47,990 nt of DNA from positions 1 through 47,990 of the forward strand of contig NZ_CAKZHV010000007.1 in the NCBI RefSeq assembly GCF_936927845.1, in the 5' to 3' direction. A program made the position numbers and the translations under genes. The stretch comes from an uncultured Sphingomonas sp. GTDB lineage: Bacteria; Pseudomonadota; Alphaproteobacteria; Sphingomonadales; Sphingomonadaceae. Shown one piece after another: positions 34,067-42,588 of the stretch. Below the pieces are notes generated by a model. The model was given only the letters and a program-made list of their open reading frames with translations. It made no database searches and had not been told where the DNA came from. Numbering within the stretch: the stretch's first letter is position 1; every line of letters starts with the position of its first letter.

Positions 34067-34532
34067 GGGGGTGAGCGCGACGATCACGCGCGTGCCGCGT
34101 CCGGCCGCGCGCATCCTGCTGGTCGATGCGCGCAGCCGTGTGCTGCTGTTCCGTTTCACCCCGCCCGACCGCGCGCCCTTGTGGTGTACGCCCGGCGGCG
34201 CGGTCGATCCGGGCGAGAGCTACGAGGCGGCGGCGCGGCGCGAATTGTGGGAGGAAACCGGCTTGGATTGCGACTGCGGCCCGCAGGTCGCGCGGCGCGT
34301 GATCGATTTCCTGACCTTCGACCGCGTGGAGGTGACCGATGACGAACGCTGGTTCCGCGTCGACGTCGACGCGCACGACGTGTCCGGTGCCGCACTGACC
34401 GAACAGGAACGCGAACTGATGGCGGAGGCGCGCTGGTTCGCGCGCGACGAACTCGCGGACTGGCCCGAAGTGATCTATCCCGCTGATCTGCTTGCCATGC
34501 TGGAGGAAACCGATGTCCACGCCACCCAATGA
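34056..34532 (+). CDS. NUDIX hydrolase
   Basis: A 158-residue protein with a perfect Nudix box at residues about 47–69: Gly-x5-Glu-x7-Arg-Glu-Leu-x-Glu-Glu-x-Gly-Leu. It is preceded by APLWCTPGGAVDPGE, and begins PRPAARILLVDARSRVLLF. It hydrolyses a nucleoside diphosphate linked to another moiety; the substrate is unspecified. The start is the ATG at 34056; a GTG at 34071 is an alternative. Its stop overlaps the start of the pirin gene by 20 bases. Confidence 0.94.
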   Translation: MASKGVSATITRVPRPAARILLVDARSRVLLFRFTPPDRAPLWCTPGGAVDPGESYEAAARRELWEETGLDCDCGPQVARRVIDFLTFDRVEVTDDERWFRVDVDAHDVSGAALTEQERELMAEARWFARDELADWPEVIYPADLLAMLEETDVHATQ

Positions 34533-35430
34533 CGGCAGCGCGCTGATCCTCCAGACGCTTGCGCCCGCGACGCACGATCTGGGCGGGTTCAAGGTTTATC
34601 GCACGCTGCCGCACAAGGACCGGACAATGGTCGGCCCGTTCCTGTTCTTCGACCAGATGGGCCCCGCGCATCTGCCGCCTGGCGACGGCGTCGACGTGCG
34701 TCCGCACCCGCATATTGGCTTGTCGACGGTCACCTACCTGTTCGACGGCGCCTTCCAGCACCGCGATTCGCTCGGCAGCGACGTGCGCATCACGCCGGGC
34801 GCGGTGAATCTGATGACCGCCGGCTCGGGCATCGTCCATTCGGAGCGTTCGCCGCAGGACGTGCGCGCCGGCGGCCCGGCACTTGCGGGCATCCAGACCT
34901 GGCTGGCACTGCCCGACCATCTGGAGGAGCACGACCCCGCGTTCGAGCATGTGTCGGCCGAGGCGCTGCCCGAGATTGCCTACGCGGGCGCCCGCGCGCG
35001 GGTCATCATGGGGTCGCTCTGGGGCGAACGCGCGCCGACCACGACCTGGGCCGACACGATCTACGCCGACATCACGCTGGACGCGGGCGGCAGCGTGCCG
35101 ATCGACCATTCGACCGACGAGCGCGCGGTGTATCTGGCACAGGGGCAGGCGACGCTCGACGGCATGACGCTGGAGCCGCAGCGGCTCTACGTGCTCCGCC
35201 CCGGCACCGCGGCGACGCTCAGGTCAGACACGGGCGGTCGCGTCATGCTGGCGGGCGGCGCGGCCTTTTCGACCCCACGCCACGTATGGTGGAATTTCGT
35301 TTCCTCGTCGCGCGACCGCATCCGCGAGGCGCGCCGCGCGTGGAAGGCGGGCGAATTCGCCGCGGTACCCGGCGACGACAAGGAATGGATCCCGATCCCC
35401 GAGGTCCCGAAAACGGTCAGCTATCCCTGA
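34513..35430 (+). CDS. Pirin family protein
   Basis: A 305-residue bicupin. The N-terminal cupin holds the metal ligands: VDVRPHPHIGLSTVTYLFDG, FQHRDSLGSDVRITPGAVNL and MTAGSGIVHSERSPQD. The C-terminal cupin contains MLAGGAAFSTPRHVWWNFVS. Some pirins are quercetin dioxygenases, others are redox-sensitive regulators; the role here is not fixed. The start ATG lies within the NUDIX gene end. It is the last gene of the bolA–GST–NUDIX–pirin run. Confidence 0.95.
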   Translation: MSTPPNDGSALILQTLAPATHDLGGFKVYRTLPHKDRTMVGPFLFFDQMGPAHLPPGDGVDVRPHPHIGLSTVTYLFDGAFQHRDSLGSDVRITPGAVNLMTAGSGIVHSERSPQDVRAGGPALAGIQTWLALPDHLEEHDPAFEHVSAEALPEIAYAGARARVIMGSLWGERAPTTTWADTIYADITLDAGGSVPIDHSTDERAVYLAQGQATLDGMTLEPQRLYVLRPGTAATLRSDTGGRVMLAGGAAFSTPRHVWWNFVSSSRDRIREARRAWKAGEFAAVPGDDKEWIPIPEVPKTVSYP

Positions 35431-35523
35431 CGGAGAACGGTGACTGGCTTGATCCAGGTTGCCATTGTCGCCAGAGCGGATGGAAGGGACTGCTTCAACG
35501 TACGCGCACGCGGTAGGGGTTAG

Positions 35524-36450
35524 ATGAGAGCGGAAGACATGCGCGGCGGCACCAACCGTCCGGGCGTCGCGGCGACGGCGTTCGCGATGCCGCCCGGCTG
35601 CGCGATCCGCTACGATCTACCCGCGGCCGACCTGCGCGAACTCGTCAGCGGCTATGCCACCTATGCGGCGAGCGAGCGGGCGGAGATGATCAACTGGTTC
35701 CTGCCCGCGCCGCCGATGATCTGCGTGCTGCTGGATGCCGGGCCGGTCGAGATCCAGATCCGCAACCACCGTTTCGCGCCCGCGCCCGTCAGCCTGTACG
35801 GCGCGACCAGCAACGCGCTTCGCGCCTCCACCACGGGCGGCATCCAGGCCGGCATCGGACTGACCGCGCTCGGCTGGGTGCGGATGTTCGCGCGGCCCGC
35901 GGGCACGTTCCACAATCGCGTCGTGCCGCTCGGTCAACTGCTTCACCCCGGCATCGCGCAGCAGATGGTGGAGGAATTGAGCGCGCTCGATGACGAAACG
36001 CTGATCGCGCCGACGCTCGACGCGATCCTCGCGCCCTTGTTCACGCAGCGCCACCCACACGAGGACGCGATCCGCGGCTTCACCGAATTGATGCTGGTCG
36101 ACGGCGTGATCGAGATCGCGGACGCGGCCGAGCGGCTGGCGCTGCCCGCGACGACGCTGCGCCGTATCGCCATTCACGCCTTCGGCATGCCGCCCAAATT
36201 GCTGCTCCGGCGCGCGCGCTTCTTGCGCTCGTTTGTCACGCTGCTGCGCTCGGGTGAGCCGATGGCCTATCACCTGATCGACAGCAGTTACTATGACGCG
36301 TCGCATTTCCTGCGCGATGCCAACACGTTCCTTGGCACCACGCCGCGCCGCTTCATGGCGCTGGGCACGACCTTTATGGCGGCGAGCGTCGTTGCGCGTG
36401 GTGCCGCGATCGGCCCCGCGACGCAGGCGCTCCACGCGCAACCGCGTTAG
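35524..36450 (+). CDS. AraC family transcriptional regulator
   Basis: A 308-residue regulator with an N-terminal ligand/dimer domain of the kind seen in DUF6597-type AraC proteins (LRELVSGYATYAASERAEMI). The C-terminal double helix-turn-helix has EIADAAERLALPATTLRRIA for the first unit and YHLIDSSYYDASHFLRDANT with FLGTTPRRFMALG for the second. It is separated from pirin by 93 bases and is probably independent. The 3' end overlaps the DUF2332 gene by four bases (convergent). Targets are unknown. Confidence 0.9.
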   Translation: MRAEDMRGGTNRPGVAATAFAMPPGCAIRYDLPAADLRELVSGYATYAASERAEMINWFLPAPPMICVLLDAGPVEIQIRNHRFAPAPVSLYGATSNALRASTTGGIQAGIGLTALGWVRMFARPAGTFHNRVVPLGQLLHPGIAQQMVEELSALDDETLIAPTLDAILAPLFTQRHPHEDAIRGFTELMLVDGVIEIADAAERLALPATTLRRIAIHAFGMPPKLLLRRARFLRSFVTLLRSGEPMAYHLIDSSYYDASHFLRDANTFLGTTPRRFMALGTTFMAASVVARGAAIGPATQALHAQPR

Positions 36451-37547
36451 CGCGCCTCAGTCGCCTCGCGCCGCATGACGTAATCGCGCGTCTCGTACGG
36501 CGGAGCGAGCCCTTCGACCCAGGCACCGTGCGCGTGGGTGAGCGCAACCAGCTCCATCGGGGTGTCGCCGGGCCAGCACCGCACGCGCACCTCGTGGCGG
36601 TGAAGATCGCGGTTGGGCTCCATCATCACCCAGGCGAGCGGCCGCTCCACGCTCGCGCGTGCGCCCGCCGCCTCCATCGCGTCGCGGATGCGCGCCTGAC
36701 CCTCCACCGGCAGATATTGCCACACCACCGAATGCATCAGCACGCGCGTCACGCCCGCCGCCTGCGGCTCGGCAAGGCGCGCCTCGACCCAGTCGGCGGC
36801 ATCGCCTTGTACCAGATCGACGCCGTGCGCGCGCACGGTCGCGATCGCCGCGTCGAGCCGCGCCTGCCGCTCGCCGGCGTCGACCCAGACATAGCCCTGC
36901 AAGCGCTCCGCCGCGCGCGGGTCTGAAACGTCGACGGGCGCGATGTCGACGCCGCGCGCGTGCGTAACGCTGACCGTCATCGCGGGCGGTGGTGGCCCGC
37001 GCCATTCGGGCTTGATCGAGAGCGGTGAGCCGGGAGGTCCGACCTGCACGCCGCCGAGATCGAAGCGCATCCGTCCGATCAGCAGGTTCAGCCCGGCACT
37101 CGACCCGATCTCCAACACCTCGACCTGCGGACCAAAGCGCTCCGCAACGTGCAGCAGCCCCGTCATCAACCCTGCCGAGCGCGCCGCCTCGTTGGTCTGC
37201 GGTGGACCGTCGAGCCACGGCAGCAATGTCGCATCGTGGCGCGCAACGGCGCCCGCCAGCACCGCGTCGATCGCCTGTTCGTTCGTGATCGTGCCGGTAA
37301 ACACCTGCGACAACGCCGCGTCTGCACCACGTCGATGAAGTGCGTGCAGCCCGCCGATCAGCCGTAGCACCAGCGCGTCCGCCACCGGCTCGCCCGGCCA
37401 GTCGAGCACGCGTCGCCCGACCTGCGTTTCCCGCGTCAGCGCGCGACCGAGCGCACGCGACACGCGCGCGGTGATCGGTGCCGCCATCGCGTCGCAGTAA
37501 CCCGCCTGCACCTCGAACGCCGCCCGGTTCTCCGCCTCGTTCGCCAT
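36447..37547 (-). CDS. DUF2332 family protein
   Basis: A 366-residue protein of the DUF2332 family, found mainly in actinobacteria and alphaproteobacteria. Family hallmarks are FEVQAGYCDAMAAPITARVS near the start and VEVLEIGSSAGLNLLIGRMR, which resembles a SAM-methyltransferase glycine loop. TRVLMHSVVWQYLPVEGQAR follows. The biochemical function is unknown, and a methyltransferase-like fold is an inference. The start is the ATG at 37545–37547 behind CAGGAGACG. It is divergent from hisG. Confidence 0.9.
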   Translation of the reverse strand: MANEAENRAAFEVQAGYCDAMAAPITARVSRALGRALTRETQVGRRVLDWPGEPVADALVLRLIGGLHALHRRGADAALSQVFTGTITNEQAIDAVLAGAVARHDATLLPWLDGPPQTNEAARSAGLMTGLLHVAERFGPQVEVLEIGSSAGLNLLIGRMRFDLGGVQVGPPGSPLSIKPEWRGPPPPAMTVSVTHARGVDIAPVDVSDPRAAERLQGYVWVDAGERQARLDAAIATVRAHGVDLVQGDAADWVEARLAEPQAAGVTRVLMHSVVWQYLPVEGQARIRDAMEAAGARASVERPLAWVMMEPNRDLHRHEVRVRCWPGDTPMELVALTHAHGAWVEGLAPPYETRDYVMRREATEAR

Positions 37548-37613
37548 CGCGCGTCTCCTGTCCCGTTGCGCGACATTGCGCCCCCTCCCCGGCGCTCGTA
37601 AAGCCCGCGCATC

Positions 37614-38291
37614 ATGCCAGCCGACCAGCAAGACGTGACCGTCATCGCGGTGCCCAAGGGCCGTATCCTCGCCGAGGCGCTGCCGCTGCTCGCGCGCGCG
37701 GGCGTCGTGCCCGAGGCCGCCTTCTCCGACGAGAACAGCCGTGCGCTCCGCTTCGCGACGCAGGACCCGCGCATCGCCTTGATCCGGGTGCGCGCGTTCG
37801 ACGTCGCGACCTTCGTCGCGCACGGCGCGGCGCAGCTCGGTATCGTCGGGTCGGACGTGCTCGCCGAGTTCGACTATCACGAACTCTACGCCCCCGTTGA
37901 CCTGCGGATCGGCCATTGCCGCCTGTCGGTCGCGGAACCCGCCGCACTCGCCGAGCACGACGACCCGCGCGGATGGAGCCACGTCCGCGTCGCGACCAAA
38001 TACCCGCATTTGACCGCGCAGCATTTCGCGCGCCGTGGCGTCCAGGCCGAGTGCATCAAGCTGAACGGCGCGATGGAGCTCGCCCCGCTGCTCGGCCTCG
38101 CGCCGCGCATCGTCGACCTCGTCTCATCGGGGCGGACGCTCAAGGAGAACGGGCTGGTCGAGGTCGAGCCGATCCTCGACGTGTCGGCGCGGCTGGTCGT
38201 CAATCGCGCCGCGATGAAGACGCGCGCGCACGTCTTCCCGCTGGTGGAGGCGTTCCGCCGCGCCGCGGCTTCACAAGAGGTAGCGGCATGA
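37614..38291 (+). CDS. hisG: ATP phosphoribosyltransferase, short form
   Basis: First enzyme of histidine synthesis, joining ATP and PRPP. At 225 residues it is the short form that lacks the C-terminal regulatory domain and works with HisZ. Visible sequences are VIAVPKGRILAEALPLLARA, QLGIVGSDVLAEFDYHEL, RVATKYPHLTAQHFARRGVQ and the PRPP-binding region IVDLVSSGRTLKENGL. The stop overlaps hisD (ATGA). No hisZ was seen in the window. Confidence 0.96.
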   Translation: MPADQQDVTVIAVPKGRILAEALPLLARAGVVPEAAFSDENSRALRFATQDPRIALIRVRAFDVATFVAHGAAQLGIVGSDVLAEFDYHELYAPVDLRIGHCRLSVAEPAALAEHDDPRGWSHVRVATKYPHLTAQHFARRGVQAECIKLNGAMELAPLLGLAPRIVDLVSSGRTLKENGLVEVEPILDVSARLVVNRAAMKTRAHVFPLVEAFRRAAASQEVAA

Positions 38292-39583
38292 TCCATCTCG
38301 ACGCCAGCGACGCGGGGTTCGAGGCCGCCTTCGCCGCACTGGTCGACGATCGGCGCGAAACGTCGGTCGATGTCGCGCGCGACGTGTCGACGATCATCCG
38401 CGCGGTGCGCGACGATGGTGACGCCGCGCTCCACGCCTTCACGCAGAAGCTCGACCGCCACGATCTGAACGACACCGGCTGGCGCGTCGACGCAGCCGAC
38501 TGTGCTGCCGCCTTCGAGGGGCTGGAGCCCGAGCTGCGTGCCGCGCTCGAACTCGCCGCCGCGCGTATCCGCGCCTATCACGAACGCCAGCGCCCGACCG
38601 ACACCGACTTCACCGACGCCGCGGGCGTGCGGCTGGGCGCGCGGTGGCGCGCGGTCGACGCGGCGGGCATCTACGTGCCGGGCGGACGCGCGGCCTACCC
38701 CTCCACGCTGCTGATGAACGCGATCCCCGCGCGCGTCGCGGGTGTCGAACGGCTGGTGGTCGTCACCCCGACCCCCGATGGCGAGGTCAATCCGCTCGTT
38801 CTCGCCGCCGCGCATCTGGTCGGCGCGGACGAGGTCTGGCGCGTCGGCGGCGCGCAGGCGATCGCCGCGCTCGCCTACGGCACGCCCCGCATCGCGCGCG
38901 TCGACGTCGTCACCGGCCCCGGCAACGCCTGGGTCGCGGAGGCGAAGCGCCAGGTCTACGGCGTGGTCGGCATCGACATGGTCGCGGGGCCGAGCGAGAT
39001 CGTCGTCGTCGCCGATGCGCAGAACGACCCCGAATGGATCGCCGCCGACCTGCTCAGCCAGGCCGAGCACGACGTCACCACGCAGTCGATCCTGCTCACC
39101 GACGACGCTCATTTCGCGGCCTCGGTCGAGGCAGCGGTCGAGCGCCAGCTCGCCGAGCTGCCGACCGCCGCCACCGCGCGCGTCGCGTGGGCGGACAATG
39201 GCGCGGTAATCGTCGTGTCGAGCCTAGCCGAGGCGATCCCGTTGGTCGACCGGCTTGCACCCGAACACGTCGAGTTCGCATGCGACGATCCCCGCGCGCT
39301 GTTCGATCGCCTGCGCCACGCCGGCAGCGCCTTTCTCGGTCGCCACACGCCCGAGGCGATCGGCGACTATGTCGCCGGGCCCAACCACGTCCTGCCAACC
39401 GGGCGCCGCGCGCGCTTCGCCAGCGGGCTCGGCGTCACCGATTTCATGAAGCGGACCAGCTTCCTGCAACTCGACGAGAGCGCACTGAACGAACTCGGCC
39501 CCGCGACGGTCGCGCTCGCGAATGCGGAAGGGCTGCCCGCGCACGCCAAATCGGTCGCGCTCAGGATCAGGACCAACTCCTGA
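38288..39583 (+). CDS. hisD: Histidinol dehydrogenase
   Basis: Zinc- and NAD-dependent enzyme that carries out the last two steps of histidine synthesis. It has 431 residues from the ATG at 38288. Motifs: AGIYVPGGRAAYPSTLLMNA, DVVTGPGNAWVAEAKRQVYG, DMVAGPSEIVVVADAQNDPE, DLLSQAEHDVTTQSILLT with a zinc-ligand His, LAPEHVEFACDD with the catalytic Glu-His, and GPNHVLPTGRRARFASGLGV. It is translationally coupled to hisG. A large palindrome lies just after the stop. Confidence 0.97.
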   Translation: MIHLDASDAGFEAAFAALVDDRRETSVDVARDVSTIIRAVRDDGDAALHAFTQKLDRHDLNDTGWRVDAADCAAAFEGLEPELRAALELAAARIRAYHERQRPTDTDFTDAAGVRLGARWRAVDAAGIYVPGGRAAYPSTLLMNAIPARVAGVERLVVVTPTPDGEVNPLVLAAAHLVGADEVWRVGGAQAIAALAYGTPRIARVDVVTGPGNAWVAEAKRQVYGVVGIDMVAGPSEIVVVADAQNDPEWIAADLLSQAEHDVTTQSILLTDDAHFAASVEAAVERQLAELPTAATARVAWADNGAVIVVSSLAEAIPLVDRLAPEHVEFACDDPRALFDRLRHAGSAFLGRHTPEAIGDYVAGPNHVLPTGRRARFASGLGVTDFMKRTSFLQLDESALNELGPATVALANAEGLPAHAKSVALRIRTNS

Positions 39584-39586
39584 CCA

Positions 39587-39674
39587 CCCGTCACCCCGGA
39601 CCTGATCCGGGGTCCCGCTTCTTCTCCGGACGCCGAAAGGAAGCGGGATCCCGGCTCAAGGCCGGAATGACGGA
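39587..39674. repeat. Large imperfect palindromic intergenic repeat
   Basis: Arms of about 35 bases: it begins CCGTCACCCCGGACCTGATC and runs into CCGGGGTCCCGCTTCTTC. The other arm is AAGGAAGCGGGATCCCGGCT then CAAGGCCGGAATGACGG, with a short loop at about 39625–39635. The form (GTCACCCCGG … GATCCGGGGTCCCGC … GGAATGAC) is typical of REP-like dispersed palindromes in sphingomonads and relatives. It lies between hisD and the convergent ferritin-like gene and may also act as a bidirectional terminator. Confidence 0.8.
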
Positions 39675-39687
39675 CGTGTACTCCGGC

Positions 39688-40206
39688 TCACCCCGCCGAT
39701 GCCATCTCCGCCTCGCGATTGGCCTTGCCCGTCGCCATCGCGGTCAGCTTGTCGTCGGTGGCATATTCCTCCGCCAGCGTTTCCTTCAGGATCGACGCGA
39801 TCTCGCCGCGGCCCATCTGCTCGGCCCAGGCGATCAGCGTGCCGTAGCGTGCGATCTCATAATGCTCGACCGCCTGCGCCGCCGCGATCAATGCGGCGTC
39901 GAGCACCGCCTTGTCGGCGATCTCGCCAGCGATCTCGTCCGCTTCCTTGATGATGCCGTCGATCGCCGGGCAGGTGACGCCCTTCGCCTTCTCGCCCATC
40001 AGGCCGAAGATGCGGTCGAGCCGGTCGATCTGTCCGCGCGTCTCGCTCAGATGCTGCTCGAAGCCCGCCTTCAATCCCGCGTCGCTCGCCTTGCTGATCA
40101 TCTTGGGCAGCGCCTTGGTGATCTGGTTCTCGGCGTAATACACGTCCTGCAACTGGTGCAGGAACAGGTCGTCGAAGGTTTTGATGTCCTTGGTGAACAG
40201 GCCCAT
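39688..40206 (-). CDS. Ferritin-like DUF892 (YciE/YciF) stress protein
   Basis: A 172-residue four-helix protein of the YciE/YciF group. DLFLHQLQDVYYAENQITKA and KAGFEQHLSETRGQIDRLDR are the first helices; AAAQAVEHYEIARYGTLIAW and LKETLAEEYATDDKLTAMAT carry the Glu and His residues of a ferritin-like di-iron site. Members are induced by general stress. The start is the ATG at 40204–40206 with GAGGAGGAAC upstream. A longer in-frame ATG upstream runs through the promoter candidate and is rejected. Confidence 0.93.
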   Translation of the reverse strand: MGLFTKDIKTFDDLFLHQLQDVYYAENQITKALPKMISKASDAGLKAGFEQHLSETRGQIDRLDRIFGLMGEKAKGVTCPAIDGIIKEADEIAGEIADKAVLDAALIAAAQAVEHYEIARYGTLIAWAEQMGRGEIASILKETLAEEYATDDKLTAMATGKANREAEMASAG

Positions 40207-40237
40207 GATCGTTCCTCCTCGTGATCGATGCGTCACC

Positions 40238-40262
40238 AACGAGCCGGGCGCGCGCACGTTGC
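40238..40262 (-). promoter_or_regulatory. EcfG-type general-stress promoter candidate
   Basis: On the minus strand GCAAC–16 bases–CGTT, one mismatch from the alphaproteobacterial EcfG consensus GGAAC–16/17–CGTT. The -10 part is about 32 bases before the start of the ferritin-like DUF892 gene. The stress role of that family fits. Confidence 0.45.
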
Positions 40263-40314
40263 GATGCGACGGAGGGGTGACGAAACGTGCGCGCGCGGCT
40301 ACACGCCGGCGCTT

Positions 40315-40803
40315 ATGTCCCGCACCGCTGCCCGTTCGCGCGCCCGCGCCGCCGCTCGCCTCGCCGCCGTTCAGGCGCTGTACCAGCACGAGATGGAGGG
40401 GACGAACATCCCCCAGCTGCTGACCGAATTCCACCACCACCGCCTGGGTGCGACGATCGAGGACGTCGAATATGCCGACGCCGACACCGCCTTCTTCGAC
40501 GACCTGGTGAAGGGAACGCAGGCGCGATTGGACGAGATCGACCGGCTGATCGCGGCGCGATTGTCGTCGGGGTGGAGTTTCGACCGGCTCGACAAGCCGA
40601 TGAAGGCGATCCTGCGCGTCGGCACCTACGAACTGCTCGCGCGCAGCGACGTGCCCGTGGGCGCATCGATCAGCGAATATATCGACGTCGCCGACGCGTT
40701 CTACGAACGCCGCGAGAAGGGTTTCGTCAACGGCATCCTCGATGCGGTCGCCAAGGACGTACGCGGCGCGGGTGCGCCCGTGACGCCGGCGAAAGCCGAC
40801 TGA
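40315..40803 (+). CDS. nusB: Transcription antitermination factor NusB
   Basis: RNA-binding partner of NusE (S10) in antitermination of ribosomal RNA operons. It has 162 residues from the ATG at 40315. Helical segments ARLAAVQALYQHEMEGTNIP, DDLVKGTQARLDEIDRLIAA and LDKPMKAILRVGTYELLARS, then INEYIDVADAFY-type sequence (ISEYIDVADAFYERREKGFV), match NusB. It is followed by the DUF4169 gene after three bases. Confidence 0.95.
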   Translation: MSRTAARSRARAAARLAAVQALYQHEMEGTNIPQLLTEFHHHRLGATIEDVEYADADTAFFDDLVKGTQARLDEIDRLIAARLSSGWSFDRLDKPMKAILRVGTYELLARSDVPVGASISEYIDVADAFYERREKGFVNGILDAVAKDVRGAGAPVTPAKAD

Positions 40804-40806
40804 TCC

Positions 40807-40983
40807 ATGGGCGAGGTCGTCAGCCTCCGCCGCGCGCGCAAGGCGAAGCTGTGTGCCGACGCGCAGGCGACCGCCGCCGGCAACCGCGCAGCCTTCGGCC
40901 GCACCAAGGCCGAGAAGCAGCGTGACGCGGCCGAGCGCGATCGGGCGACGCGGGCGCTCGACGGCGCACGGCGCGAGGATTGA
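40807..40983 (+). CDS. DUF4169 mini-protein
   Basis: A 58-residue, strongly charged protein: MGEVVSLRRARKAK at the start, NRAAFGRTKAEKQRDAAERD in the middle, ending LDGARRED. The MGEVVSLRRARK start and FGRTKAEK motif match the DUF4169 family, found in alphaproteobacteria. It is mostly helical and basic at the N-terminus, so nucleic-acid or ribosome contact is possible, but no function is known. It lies three bases after nusB and 64 bases before the antiporter. Confidence 0.85.
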   Translation: MGEVVSLRRARKAKLCADAQATAAGNRAAFGRTKAEKQRDAAERDRATRALDGARRED

Positions 40984-41047
40984 CGCGGGCGCGGGCTTCC
41001 GGCGCGGCGATGCGTGACATCGCGGCGCGCGCGATTACCGTCTGCTC

Positions 41048-42586
41048 GTGACCTTTTTCGAGAGCCTTCTCGCGCTGATGCTCGCCGCGGTGGCGATGCT
41101 CCAGGTCGCGCGGCGCTTGTCGCTCCCCTACCCGACCGTGATGGCGGCGGCGGGCGTCGCGGTGGCGGCGATCCCGGGTGCGCCGGTGCTGTCGATCGAT
41201 CCTGCGACCGCGCTCGCGCTGTTCATCGCGCCGATCCTGGTCGATGCGGCGTTCGATTTCCCCGTCGGCGCGACGCGGCGGCTGATGCTGCCATTGTTCG
41301 TCTACGCAGTGCTGGCGGTGCTCGCGACCGCTGGTTTCGTCGCCTGGATCGGCTGGTACACGGTCGGACTGCCGGTCGCCGCCGCGCTGACGCTGGGTGC
41401 GATCGTCGCGCCGCCCGACGCCGCCGCCGCAACCGCGGTGCTGACCAACCTGCCCGTCGCCAAGCGGATCGAGGCGGTGTTGAAGGGCGAGAGCCTGTTC
41501 AACGACGCAACCGCGCTGCTGCTGTTCAACGCCGCGCTCGCCGCGCAGATGAGCGGCACGTTCGACTGGGGTACGGGGGTGCGCTTCGCGCTGGCGGCGC
41601 CCGGCGGCATCCTGTTCGGCATCGCCTACGGTCTGCTCGTCCGGCGGGTGCAGCCGCACGTCGAGAACACGGTCGGCGGCACGTTGCTGCAGTTTCTCCA
41701 CGCCTTTATCGCCTGGATCGTCGCCGAGCATCTGGGCCTGTCCGCGGTGCTGGCGACGGTTGCGAGCGCGATGACGATCGCGGCGAGCGCGGGCGGCGGC
41801 AGCTCGCCGCGGATGCGCGTCCACTCCTACGCGGTGTGGACCACGGTCGTGTTCCTGTTGAACGTGTTCGCGTTCCTGCTGATGGGCGAGCAGGCGCGCA
41901 ACATCCCGGCCGCGATGTCGGGGCAGGAACTGATCAACGCCGGCTGGCTCGCCTTGTGGGTCGTGCTGGGGGTGGTCATGACGCGATTGCTGATCGCGTT
42001 CGGTTACCGCGGCGTCGTGCTGTGGCGCGTGCGCCGCGGGCAGCAGATGAAGCAGATCAGCCTGGCCGAAACGTTCCTGATCGGCTGGTCGGGGATGCGC
42101 GGACTGGTGACGCTCGCCACCGCCTTCGCGCTGCCCGCCGCGTTTCCGCAGCGCGACACGGTGGTGCTCGCCGCCTTCGCGGTGGTGCTGGCAACCGTGG
42201 TGATCCAGGGCGCCACGCTGACGCCCTTGATCCGCGCGCTGGGGATCGGGCGCGAGCAGGAGGCAAAGGCGGAGATCGACCACGCCCGCCTCGACCTGGC
42301 CGAGGCAGCGCTGGCGCGGCTGGAGGGCGAGCCGGGCGATGCCGCCGAGCAGTTGCGGCGCGAATATCGGGACATTCGCGACGGCGTGTCGGGCAAGGAC
42401 CGTGACACGCTCAACCGCCGCCACGGCCTTGCGATCGCGGCGGTGCTGGCACAGCGCGAGCGGCTGGAAGCGCTGCGCTGCGATCAGGCGATCAGCAGCG
42501 ACACCTACCTGCTGCTCCAGGAAGCGCTCGACTGGCGCCAGTTGACCGTGTCGGGCGACGAGGATCGCCGCATCGAGGAGAATTGA
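41048..42586 (+). CDS. CPA1-type cation:proton antiporter (NhaP-like)
   Basis: A 512-residue Na+(K+)/H+ antiporter with about 12–13 membrane spans over residues 1–390 and a soluble C-terminal tail of about 120 residues rich in Arg, Glu and Ala. VAPPDAAAATAVLTNLPVAK, GESLFNDATALLLFNAALAA (the Asn-Asp pair of electroneutral CPA1 exchangers) and FLIGWSGMRGLVTLATAFAL are family marks. The start is GTG at 41048. It overlaps the next gene's region at 42584–42586. It probably handles pH or salt balance. Confidence 0.93.
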   Translation: MTFFESLLALMLAAVAMLQVARRLSLPYPTVMAAAGVAVAAIPGAPVLSIDPATALALFIAPILVDAAFDFPVGATRRLMLPLFVYAVLAVLATAGFVAWIGWYTVGLPVAAALTLGAIVAPPDAAAATAVLTNLPVAKRIEAVLKGESLFNDATALLLFNAALAAQMSGTFDWGTGVRFALAAPGGILFGIAYGLLVRRVQPHVENTVGGTLLQFLHAFIAWIVAEHLGLSAVLATVASAMTIAASAGGGSSPRMRVHSYAVWTTVVFLLNVFAFLLMGEQARNIPAAMSGQELINAGWLALWVVLGVVMTRLLIAFGYRGVVLWRVRRGQQMKQISLAETFLIGWSGMRGLVTLATAFALPAAFPQRDTVVLAAFAVVLATVVIQGATLTPLIRALGIGREQEAKAEIDHARLDLAEAALARLEGEPGDAAEQLRREYRDIRDGVSGKDRDTLNRRHGLAIAAVLAQRERLEALRCDQAISSDTYLLLQEALDWRQLTVSGDEDRRIEEN

Positions 42587-42588
42587 GC

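Noticed and set aside
35437..35523. 27-codon GTG-started frame between pirin and the AraC gene
   Set aside because: Too short and without recognisable features; the ribosome site is weak.
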